Of a DNA stretch of 15,214 bases, positions 6,894 through 13,876 are shown in pieces. The stretch covers positions 1 to 15,214 of the forward strand of contig JBJTMY010000188.1 of NCBI GenBank assembly GCA_046073825.1, in the 5' to 3' direction. Source of the stretch: CAINEC01 sp046073825 (GTDB lineage Bacteria; Bacteroidota; Bacteroidia; AKYH767-A; OLB10). Position numbers and translations under genes: made by a program. The number at the start of each line of letters is the position of its first letter. The stretch's first letter is position 1. The notes under the pieces are model-generated. The model was not told the DNA's origin. It saw only the letters and a program-made list of their open reading frames with translations, and searched no databases.

Positions 6894-8915
6894 TTATTTA
6901 GATATCATTTGTTCAAAATCAGCTTCAGTAATCACTTTTACTCCCATAGCAGCTGCTTTTTCAATCTTACTCGGACCACTGTCAGCACCCGCAATAAGAT
7001 AATTTGTTTTCTTCGATACGGAGCTTCCATTCTTACCTCCGTGCTGTTCAATCATCGCTTTAAGTTCATCTCTAGAATGACGCTCAAAGGAACCTGTCAC
7101 CACTAAAGTCATCCCTTCTAATTGATTTCCCAAAAGAGTGGGTAGGGCATCATGCGCTAATTCAAATTGCAAACGGCTTTCTTTTAATCGCTGAATAATT
7201 TGGAGGTTGGATTCCTTTTTAAAAAACTGAAATACACTTTTTGCGATAATCTCACCTACCTCTGGAGCATTCATTAACTCTTCCTCTGTAGCAGCAATTA
7301 ATGCATCCATCGATTTAAAATGACGGGCAAGTTTCTTTGCTACTGTATCACCCACGTAACGAATACCAATCGCAAATAGTACTTTTTCAAAAGGAATAGA
7401 CTTCGACTTTTCAATTCCCTCCATGATATTTTGTGCAGATTTATCTCCGAACCGATCTAGGGTTAACAATTGCTCTTTCCTTAAGTCATAAATATCCGCA
7501 ATGGATTGAATCAGGTTTTTCTCTACCAATACATCTACCGTTTCACTACCTAGACCATCAATATTCATGGCTTTACGAGCAGTAAAATGCTCAATTTTTC
7601 CTTTAATTTGAGGTTTACAATGTTCTTCGTTCAAACAATAATGCTGTGCTTCCCCTTCTTTACGTACAAGCTCAGAACCACATTCCGGGCAGTTAGCAAT
7701 ATAACGGATAGGGATAGCCGTTTGGTTGCGCTTTGACAAATCTACACCAGTAATCTTAGGAATAATTTCGCCACCTTTTTCAACAAAAACAAAATCACCA
7801 ATATGTAAATCTAGTTTTGCAATTTGATCAGCATTATGCAGCGAAGCGCGCTTCACAGTTGTTCCAGCTAAAAACACCGGATGTAAGTTTGCTACTGGAG
7901 TGATAGCCCCAGTTCTTCCAACCTGATAGGTAACCTCTAATAACTGAGTCGTTACGGACTCTGCCTTAAACTTGTACGAGATTGCCCATCGTGGAGATTT
8001 AGCTGTAAATCCAAGCTCTTCCTGCTGCGAAAATCGATTCACCTTAATTACAATACCATCAATGTCAAATGGTAAATCGTGACGTGCCTTATCCCAATGA
8101 TGAATGTAGCCCATCACATCGGCAATAGAATTACAGATGCATCGATGTTCTGAAACATGAAATCCCCAAGCATTCATTGAGTCTAAAGCTGATTTCTGCG
8201 TCTCGAAAATAGAAGGTCCGTAATAGGCATATAAAAAACAATCAAGACTTCTCTTAGCAACCTCCGCGCTATCCTGCATTTTTACTGTACCTGCGGCACA
8301 ATTTCGCGGATTGGCAAATGGAGCTTCGCCAATATCTACTCGTTCTTCATTAATTCGATCAAAAACCTGACGAGGCATAAATACTTCTCCACGAACTTCA
8401 AATTCATTCGGAAAGGAAGGATTAGTATTTGTTGGAAGATGAAAGGGAAGGGACTTAATCGTTTTAATATTTGCAGTTACATCATCGCCTTTAACACCAT
8501 CACCACGCGTCACAGCCTGCACTATTTTTCCATCTTTATACGTAATTCCAATAGCAACACCATCAAACTTTAACTCACATGCGTACTGAACTTGCTCATC
8601 CGTTATTATTTTTTTGATGCGATTATCAAATTCCAGCAACTCTTCTTCGGAATAGGTATTTCCGAGGGAAAGCATCGGATATTTATGTTCTACCGATTTG
8701 AATTCTTTGGTAATTTGTCCACCAACACGCTGCGTAGGACTGTATGGAAAACAGAATTCCGGAAATTGATTTTCCAGCTGAATGAGTTCATTTAACAGTT
8801 GGTCGAAATCAAAATCAGAAATAACCGGATTCGCTTGCATGTAATAGCGATAGTTATGTGCTTCAATCTCGGCACTTAAACTATTAATTTTTAACAACGC
8901 TTCTTCTTTCGTCAT
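6894..8915 (-). CDS. ligA: NAD+-dependent DNA ligase
   Basis: LigA seals nicks in duplex DNA using NAD+, joining Okazaki fragments and finishing repair; it is normally essential. I place the start at 8915 (MTKEEALLKINSLS), giving 673 residues, close to the 671 of E. coli. An upstream in-frame start at 8966 would overlap the end of kup and add 17 residues not expected in the family. Domains run Ia (HNYRYYMQANPVISDFDFD), adenylation with CELKFDG and nucleophile Lys116, OB fold, a zinc finger with Cys409, Cys412, Cys427 and Cys433, helix-hairpin-helix repeats (LDRFGDKSAQN; APEVGEIIAKS), and a C-terminal BRCT domain from about residue 590 (LEGMTLVVTGSF; VSKKTNYLIAG). The gap to kup is 7 nt, so transcription probably comes from the kup promoter. 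Confidence 0.97.
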   Translation of the reverse strand: MTKEEALLKINSLSAEIEAHNYRYYMQANPVISDFDFDQLLNELIQLENQFPEFCFPYSPTQRVGGQITKEFKSVEHKYPMLSLGNTYSEEELLEFDNRIKKIITDEQVQYACELKFDGVAIGITYKDGKIVQAVTRGDGVKGDDVTANIKTIKSLPFHLPTNTNPSFPNEFEVRGEVFMPRQVFDRINEERVDIGEAPFANPRNCAAGTVKMQDSAEVAKRSLDCFLYAYYGPSIFETQKSALDSMNAWGFHVSEHRCICNSIADVMGYIHHWDKARHDLPFDIDGIVIKVNRFSQQEELGFTAKSPRWAISYKFKAESVTTQLLEVTYQVGRTGAITPVANLHPVFLAGTTVKRASLHNADQIAKLDLHIGDFVFVEKGGEIIPKITGVDLSKRNQTAIPIRYIANCPECGSELVRKEGEAQHYCLNEEHCKPQIKGKIEHFTARKAMNIDGLGSETVDVLVEKNLIQSIADIYDLRKEQLLTLDRFGDKSAQNIMEGIEKSKSIPFEKVLFAIGIRYVGDTVAKKLARHFKSMDALIAATEEELMNAPEVGEIIAKSVFQFFKKESNLQIIQRLKESRLQFELAHDALPTLLGNQLEGMTLVVTGSFERHSRDELKAMIEQHGGKNGSSVSKKTNYLIAGADSGPSKIEKAAAMGVKVITEADFEQMISK

Positions 8916-8922
8916 ACTAACG

Positions 8923-10866
8923 TTATGGAATACGTGTAAATTTATAATTATTAGGAGGCGAAACAATCAATGGAACCTTTTCGATGGTAACATTGCTGGT
9001 ATCTAAACCGAATGCTTTCTCTTCAGAGATGGTCAGCTTTTTCATGAAGAAATACATATTTAAAATCACCTTGGTATAAACATCCAACGTATTTTCATAC
9101 GATAAAAACTTCTCCATTACCACGAATTTAAAATCGCCAATCAGGTGTTGTTTATTCAGCGAGGTATAGCGACTGGTCAAATCGACTTCCTTATTTTTCA
9201 CAAGCTCTTCTACCACCTGACGAAACATCAAATTAATTCTTGGTGCCACGCGAAATCCTAATTTAAATCGGATGTGAATGATTTTATCATTCACCAATTC
9301 ACGCACTTTGTATTCCATCCGATAGGGTTCATCACATACATCCAAGTGAACAAACCAATAAATATCCGCTCGCTTCGGTTGCTTTTGAAGAATACTATAA
9401 ATCACTTTGTTTTCTACTTCATCATCATGAGATGCACTGGTTAAATACACAAGGTGAGTAGAATACTTGGGAATTGTTTCGTCATTACTTACATCATTAA
9501 TAATCTCAAAATAATTCGGAAGTTTTACGAACTCAATTAATGAAGCATTTACTTTTCTTGCCTCGCGCCAAACGTACATGACAAATATAATTGCTGCGGC
9601 AATAAATACGGTAACGTATCCTCCGTGTTTAAACTTATCGAGGTTAGCAATCATAAACGAAATTTCAATCGTTCCAAATACAACTAAAACAGCTCCAATT
9701 AAAATCTTAGAATATTTTTTCAGATAGAGATAATACGTTAATAGGGTAGTAGTCATTATCATGGTTAATACAATCGCTAATCCATAAGCAGCTTCCATTT
9801 TGCCAGACTCTTGAAAATATAATACTATCCCAATACATCCAAAACACATTAACCAGTTTACTGTTGGAATGTATAATTGTCCTCTAATATCAGTAGGATA
9901 TTCAATTCGTCCTTTCGGAAGGAAATCCATACGCATCCCCTCGTTAATTAAGGTAAATGTTCCACTAATTAATGCTTGACTTGCCACAATAGCCGCAGAG
10001 GTGGCAATACCAATTCCAATGGGTAAGAACCAACGTGGCATTAATACATAGAATGGCTTTAAGTCGCCTAAGGTAGTTCCAGCATGTTGCATAAGCCATG
10101 CTGCTTGTCCAAAGTAATTAACCAACAACGCCACCTTAACAAATATCCAGCTCACGCGAATATTCTGACGACCGCAATGGCCTAAGTCAGAGTAGAGCGC
10201 TTCTGCTCCAGTGGTACAGAGAAATACCGCTCCTAATAACCAAAACCCATTGGGATATTTAACTAATAGATCAAACGCATAGATAGGATTAATAGCTTTT
10301 AATACGATAGGGAAATCAACTAGTTGATTTAATCCAAGAACCAATAACATTCCGAACCAAATAAACATCACAGGTCCAAAGAAACGCCCGACAAATTTAG
10401 TCCCGAATTGCTGAATGAAGAACAACAAGAAAATGATGGTGATAACAATAGGAATAATTTTAATATCCGGATTAATCACCTCTAATCCTTCAATAGCAGA
10501 CGCGACGGATATGGGTGGCGTTATAATTCCATCTGCAAGCAATGTAGCACCTCCAATCATAGCAGGAATAAACAACCATTTGATGTGCATTTTCCGAACT
10601 AATGCAAAAAGTGAAAAGATTCCTCCTTCTCCTTTGTTATCTGCCCTTAAGGTTAAAATGATGTACTTAAATGTTGTTTGAATTGTCAGCGTCCAAAAAA
10701 TGCAGGAGAGTCCACCAAGGACAAGCTGCTCAGTGATAGTTCTGCTACCAACAATTGCGTTCATTACATAGAGTGGTGAAGTACCAATATCACCAAAGAT
10801 AATTCCGAGGGTTACAAGCAGACCCGCTGCCGTCACTTTGTTGTGGTCAATATGTCCAGATGCCAT
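8923..10866 (-). CDS. kup: KUP/HAK/KT-family potassium uptake protein
   Basis: Kup imports K+ across the inner membrane by proton symport. Starting at MASGHIDHNKVTAAGLL the protein has 647 residues, near E. coli Kup (622). The family signature GIIFGDIGTSPLYV lies at residues 22-35. About twelve hydrophobic segments fill the first ~440 residues, including DGIITPPISVASAIEG and a GAEALYSDLGHCG block. A hydrophilic C-terminal domain of about 200 residues follows (from about VWREARKVNASLIEFV). A longer in-frame reading from a GTG at 10899 would place codons over the TATATTTG promoter box, so I reject it. The chosen ATG is only about 7 nt beyond that box, suggesting a very short leader or leaderless mRNA. 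It heads the operon with ligA 7 nt downstream. Confidence 0.95.
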   Translation of the reverse strand: MASGHIDHNKVTAAGLLVTLGIIFGDIGTSPLYVMNAIVGSRTITEQLVLGGLSCIFWTLTIQTTFKYIILTLRADNKGEGGIFSLFALVRKMHIKWLFIPAMIGGATLLADGIITPPISVASAIEGLEVINPDIKIIPIVITIIFLLFFIQQFGTKFVGRFFGPVMFIWFGMLLVLGLNQLVDFPIVLKAINPIYAFDLLVKYPNGFWLLGAVFLCTTGAEALYSDLGHCGRQNIRVSWIFVKVALLVNYFGQAAWLMQHAGTTLGDLKPFYVLMPRWFLPIGIGIATSAAIVASQALISGTFTLINEGMRMDFLPKGRIEYPTDIRGQLYIPTVNWLMCFGCIGIVLYFQESGKMEAAYGLAIVLTMIMTTTLLTYYLYLKKYSKILIGAVLVVFGTIEISFMIANLDKFKHGGYVTVFIAAAIIFVMYVWREARKVNASLIEFVKLPNYFEIINDVSNDETIPKYSTHLVYLTSASHDDEVENKVIYSILQKQPKRADIYWFVHLDVCDEPYRMEYKVRELVNDKIIHIRFKLGFRVAPRINLMFRQVVEELVKNKEVDLTSRYTSLNKQHLIGDFKFVVMEKFLSYENTLDVYTKVILNMYFFMKKLTISEEKAFGLDTSNVTIEKVPLIVSPPNNYKFTRIP

Positions 10867-10873
10867 AGCGATG

Positions 10874-10902
10874 CAAATATACTTTTTAAGGTCGTACACA
10901 AA
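10874..10902 (-). promoter_or_regulatory. Promoter of the kup-ligA-dapA-panB operon
   Basis: On the minus strand TTTG (10899-10902) is followed after 17 nt by TATATTTG (10874-10881), a good Bacteroidota -33/-7 pair. The kup ATG at 10866 lies 7 nt after the box, so transcription should start within a few bases of the start codon. The spacer contains a TTAAGG half-site (10886-10891, plus-strand reading) also found in the nearby palindrome. Confidence 0.65.
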
Positions 10903-10913
10903 GTGATAATCGC

Positions 10914-10927
10914 CCTTAATTTTAAGG
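10914..10927. promoter_or_regulatory. Palindrome in the divergent kup/membrane-protein promoter region
   Basis: CCTTAA-TT-TTAAGG is a perfect 14-bp palindrome midway between the two opposed TATATTTG boxes. The longer string TTTTAAGGT occurs twice in direct orientation (10884-10892 and 10920-10928). This is a plausible operator acting on both genes; the binding protein is unknown. Confidence 0.4.
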
Positions 10928-10950
10928 TAAAATGGTCGTATGAATTTTAA

Positions 10951-10958
10951 TATATTTG
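10951..10958 (+). promoter_or_regulatory. Bacteroidota -7 promoter box for the membrane protein-CDGSH pair
   Basis: TATATTTG matches the TAnnTTTG consensus exactly and ends 17 nt before the ATG at 10976. No clear TTTG lies at the -33 position. Its location rules against the upstream in-frame ATG at 10940 as the real start. Confidence 0.55.
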
Positions 10959-10975
10959 CTTTTTACTTTTATCCG

Positions 10976-11365
10976 ATGAATTCGAAAAACGAACGCCTAT
11001 TACACATTTTAGGTAGTGTAATGATTATTTGCGGTTTTTTGGCATTTTACTATGCTGGCCACAAAGCCCTAATGCTTTTAATTGCTTCAATTGGAGGTGG
11101 TGCATTGGCTTGGATTATTGCCTATTTACAGCGAATTGGAAAAGTAACCACTTGGTCAGGTTTTGCTTTCACATTTGCAGCTACCGTTTTATTCGGACAG
11201 CGTTGCCTAGCCAACCTAATGGCGCTGATAGGCATCATTCAAAATAGCTTAACATTGAACGCCTATCATAAAAGCATTTATGTTGTTTTACTGAGTATCA
11301 TTTGCGTAAGCTCTATCTGCTCGATGATTGTTTATTATGTAAACCTGGAAGATCAAAAAAAATGA
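10976..11365 (+). CDS. Small four-helix membrane protein, function unknown
   Basis: From MNSKNERLLHILGSVMI the protein has 129 residues. Four hydrophobic segments are visible: around LLHILGSVMIICGFLAFYYA, KALMLLIASIGGGALAWII, a third from WSGFAFTFAATVLFGQ to MALIGII, and YVVLLSIICVSSICSMIVYY. The ends are short and polar, and the last residues (NLEDQKK) are charged. I do not recognise the family. An in-frame ATG at 10940 would add MNFNIFAFYFYP, but the TATATTTG box lies inside that stretch, so I choose 10976. The stop TGA overlaps the ATG of the CDGSH gene by four bases (ATGA), indicating translational coupling and perhaps a shared role. It is divergent from kup. Confidence 0.75.
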   Translation: MNSKNERLLHILGSVMIICGFLAFYYAGHKALMLLIASIGGGALAWIIAYLQRIGKVTTWSGFAFTFAATVLFGQRCLANLMALIGIIQNSLTLNAYHKSIYVVLLSIICVSSICSMIVYYVNLEDQKK

Positions 11366-11583
11366 AAACAAGAATTAAAATTAATGCGAATGGCTCGATT
11401 CGCGTAGAAGGAGATTTTGAAATAGTGGATGCGGAAGGAAACCCTTTTAATCTTAATGGAAGAACTTCAGTAGCTTTATGTAGATGTAATTTATCATCCA
11501 ACCGTCCGTTTTGCGATGGTGCTCATAAAGGGAAATTTGAATGCGCATCGGTTGCATTTGAATTAGCAGCACCCAAAGCTTAG
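11362..11583 (+). CDS. CDGSH-type [2Fe-2S] protein
   Basis: This encodes 73 residues beginning MKTRIKINANGSIRVEG. The CDGSH motif is complete: CRCNLSSNRPFCDGAH, with cluster ligands Cys40, Cys42, Cys51 and His55, the 3Cys-1His set that holds a redox-active, acid-labile [2Fe-2S] cluster (mitoNEET family). The N-terminal DFEIVDAEGNPFNLNGR segment fits the prokaryotic single-domain type. There is no signal peptide, so it is cytosolic. The true start is the ATG at 11362, which overlaps the stop of the membrane-protein gene; a longer frame from 11302 would run over that gene. Its stop TAG (11581-11583) interlocks with the stop of the convergent lipoprotein gene. Bacterial members are linked to iron, sulfur or redox handling, but no specific role is set. 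Confidence 0.92.
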   Translation: MKTRIKINANGSIRVEGDFEIVDAEGNPFNLNGRTSVALCRCNLSSNRPFCDGAHKGKFECASVAFELAAPKA

Positions 11584-12992
11584 TTTGGTAGGTGATTGAC
11601 GATATCTTGAAATTGTGGGTCGCCTAACCATTGATTAAATTCATTTGTTTGGTTAACCCGATTTCGATCCTTGAAACCTTTTTGGCCTGCGGTTTTTAAA
11701 AAATCGTATGATTTATTTTTGTTTTTATTTCTTGCTTCCATCACAGCGGCTAAAAACCAAGACTCGGAATTATCGGGATCAATGTTTCGATATAAAACCG
11801 ATAGGTAATTTGCATCTTGATTTGAATTTGCCTTCATGGTTTTATCAAGATTCATGTAACACATCAAACTAACGCCATTGCGTACCCGCATTAACTGCGC
11901 TTGTTTCAAAGCATCCTTTCCAGTTTTGATGGAGTTATTCAACTTGGCCATTTCTTGAGACCACCAAAGTGTATCACGGCTACCCATGGCTTGGTAATAA
12001 TTATTTTTCAACGAACCTTCTTCTGTTAGCAGCAACGATTCTAAGGCTTGATCTGATTTAAAATTACTAGAAGAAATCGTGGTAGAATATTTCTGCTTGT
12101 AGGATTGAACATCTGTCAAACCGTCCAATACTTTAATAGCCCGTTCATAAAACAAGGCTTGATGCAGAAGGGTGTTTTTACAATAATTGGATTTCGCTAA
12201 CTTTTGATAAGTCGCTATGACGGTATCCAGTTTTGAAGTATTCTTTTCGAGACTATCTCGAATGGCAAATGCTGTAAAGATCGCTAGCATTTCCTCCATT
12301 TTATCTGCCGATGGCCATTCGTGAGTACCACTATCTCTAAATGTTAATAGTCGACCTCGTTGTTGGAGATTTTTTATTTGATTCAACGCTAAAATCTCAG
12401 GCAGATTCATATCCCCGTCATTGGCAGCGGCAATGATAACCGACGGAGTTAATCCATTCCATGCATCTGCAGGAAAACCTGCACCTGCCACCATTAGGCC
12501 TTGTATCCCAGAACCGCTCATGCCCAACATGGAAGCATAACGCGCACCACCTGAAAATCCACCCACATAAACGCGAGTAGTTTCACCTGGTATTTGAGTA
12601 ATTGCACTATTTAAAATACATTGCATCGTGTGTGCAGCAGCATCGCGATCTACGCCATTTTTAATAGCATTGGTGGACAATAAAATGTACTCGTATTTAT
12701 CTGCAATTGCCTGATATTTTTCAATGGCAAAGTGACCATCACCATGAGGATCGAATAAAATAAAAACGGGATATTTTTTTTCAGACTTAAACGATAGAGG
12801 TAAATAATAACTGAATTGTAAATTAGCGTCAGAAGAACAGTACTGATCGATTATTCCGTGGGTAGATTGCAGCTCACCTTCCAAGGTATTCGATTTGCTT
12901 TCTGTGTCAGATGCACTACGACTTGAACAGGAAAAAAACAATGCCAAAAGACTTAATAAAAAGACAGCACCTATATTATTATTAATCCTCAT
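11580..12992 (-). CDS. Lipoprotein with an alpha/beta-hydrolase domain and helical C-terminal region
   Basis: The product has 470 residues from MRINNNIGAVFLLSLLALFF. The hydrophobic N-terminus ends in FFSC, a lipobox-like site with Cys22 for lipidation, so it should be a membrane-anchored periplasmic or surface lipoprotein. Residues about 60-230 look like an esterase/depolymerase-type alpha/beta hydrolase: PVFILFDPHGDG, then VYVGGFSGGARYAS with nucleophile Ser147, IIAAANDGDMN with candidate acid Asp192 or Asp194, and SGTHEWP with His224. The remaining ~240 residues are mostly helical and end in an EARNKNKNKSYDFLKTAGQK-like, TPR-flavoured stretch. A start at 13031 is in frame but overlaps the glycosyltransferase and puts 13 residues before the signal peptide, so I prefer 12992. 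It follows the GT2 gene by 10 nt. The substrate is unknown. Confidence 0.8.
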   Translation of the reverse strand: MRINNNIGAVFLLSLLALFFSCSSRSASDTESKSNTLEGELQSTHGIIDQYCSSDANLQFSYYLPLSFKSEKKYPVFILFDPHGDGHFAIEKYQAIADKYEYILLSTNAIKNGVDRDAAAHTMQCILNSAITQIPGETTRVYVGGFSGGARYASMLGMSGSGIQGLMVAGAGFPADAWNGLTPSVIIAAANDGDMNLPEILALNQIKNLQQRGRLLTFRDSGTHEWPSADKMEEMLAIFTAFAIRDSLEKNTSKLDTVIATYQKLAKSNYCKNTLLHQALFYERAIKVLDGLTDVQSYKQKYSTTISSSNFKSDQALESLLLTEEGSLKNNYYQAMGSRDTLWWSQEMAKLNNSIKTGKDALKQAQLMRVRNGVSLMCYMNLDKTMKANSNQDANYLSVLYRNIDPDNSESWFLAAVMEARNKNKNKSYDFLKTAGQKGFKDRNRVNQTNEFNQWLGDPQFQDIVNHLPN

Positions 12993-13002
12993 TGATATTT
13001 TA

Positions 13003-13869
13003 TTAAATTTTATGATAATTCTTATATTCAAACAGGCGATGTCCAGTTACTTTTTCAATATAATTCAAAATTCGGTATTTAAACTTCACTTTTACTTTTG
13101 AAACATCAAATTGAAAATCCCAATCAACAGCAGAAATTCGATTAGCCATTACTGCTGGATGATTTCCAGCAAAAAGTGCCAGGGAATCAATCGCATTATA
13201 ATCATACTCATCGGCTTGCACCATATTCTTTACTGTTTCATCACTATGCCATAGCTTATGAAAACTCTTTTGCTTTTCGGTTTGAAAATGAGGGTTTTTT
13301 ACCCAACCATAATGATATATATACGCATCAATGGACTTCACATTTAATTTTCGTTTTTCTATTCTAAACCCTTGAGCATCTTTATAAGAGTAAACGCCAA
13401 TATGATTACGAATAATGCGTATTTCATGACGATACCATTTTCGAGAGTTTCCTAAGTATTGATAACTACCATAAAAGTGTCGGTAGTTGAATAAAAGGCC
13501 CTCTACTTTTACATCATCTTTATAACGCAACATGCCTTCACGTATAGATTGATAATCTTCCTCATGGAGTACTTCATCACCCTGCAAATAAAAACACCAG
13601 TCAGCATCTGAAGCAACTGCAGCGAGTGCCTTATTGGTTTCAACAGCTAAAATTTTTCCACCTTCACGAAGTGCGTCGTCCCAAACAGAATGAATGATTT
13701 TAATTTTAGGGGATCCGATGCCATTAATAAGCGCTAAAGTACCATCTGTTGAATCGCCAACACAAACGACTAATTCATCCACAAGGGGCAGGAGGGAAGT
13801 GATGGATTCAATAACAGGATAATCGTAACGAACAGCATTACGAATAAAAGTAAATCCTGCAACTTTCAT
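13003..13869 (-). CDS. Family 2 glycosyltransferase
   Basis: This 288-residue protein has a GT-A-type N-terminus: MKVAGFTFIRNAVRYDYPV, then DELVVCVGDSTDGT (residues 31-44, the nucleotide-sugar binding strand) and WCFYLQGDEVLHEEDY, where Gly97-Asp98-Glu99 takes the place of the DxD metal site. No transmembrane segment is visible, so it should act at the cytosolic face on a nucleotide sugar. The 'TFIRNA-YDYP' opening and the QGDE block recall the Bacteroidota glycosyltransferases related to LPS core or O-antigen enzymes. The acceptor and sugar cannot be told. It lies 7 nt after the GH3-family gene and 10 nt before the lipoprotein hydrolase, so the three probably form one operon. Confidence 0.85.
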   Translation of the reverse strand: MKVAGFTFIRNAVRYDYPVIESITSLLPLVDELVVCVGDSTDGTLALINGIGSPKIKIIHSVWDDALREGGKILAVETNKALAAVASDADWCFYLQGDEVLHEEDYQSIREGMLRYKDDVKVEGLLFNYRHFYGSYQYLGNSRKWYRHEIRIIRNHIGVYSYKDAQGFRIEKRKLNVKSIDAYIYHYGWVKNPHFQTEKQKSFHKLWHSDETVKNMVQADEYDYNAIDSLALFAGNHPAVMANRISAVDWDFQFDVSKVKVKFKYRILNYIEKVTGHRLFEYKNYHKI

Positions 13870-13876
13870 TTTTTAA

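Noticed and set aside
8916..8966. Longer ligA reading from 8966
   Set aside because: It would overlap the end of kup by over 40 nt and add 17 hydrophobic residues not expected in LigA; the Met at 8915 starts the usual family N-terminus.
10867..10899. Longer kup reading from a GTG at 10899
   Set aside because: The extra codons run across the TATATTTG promoter box, and MASGHIDHNK fits the family start better.
10940..10975. Longer start for the four-helix membrane protein
   Set aside because: A TATATTTG box lies inside the extra codons, so the transcript probably begins after the ATG at 10940.
12993..13031. Longer start for the lipoprotein hydrolase
   Set aside because: It would overlap the glycosyltransferase and place 13 residues before the lipoprotein signal peptide.
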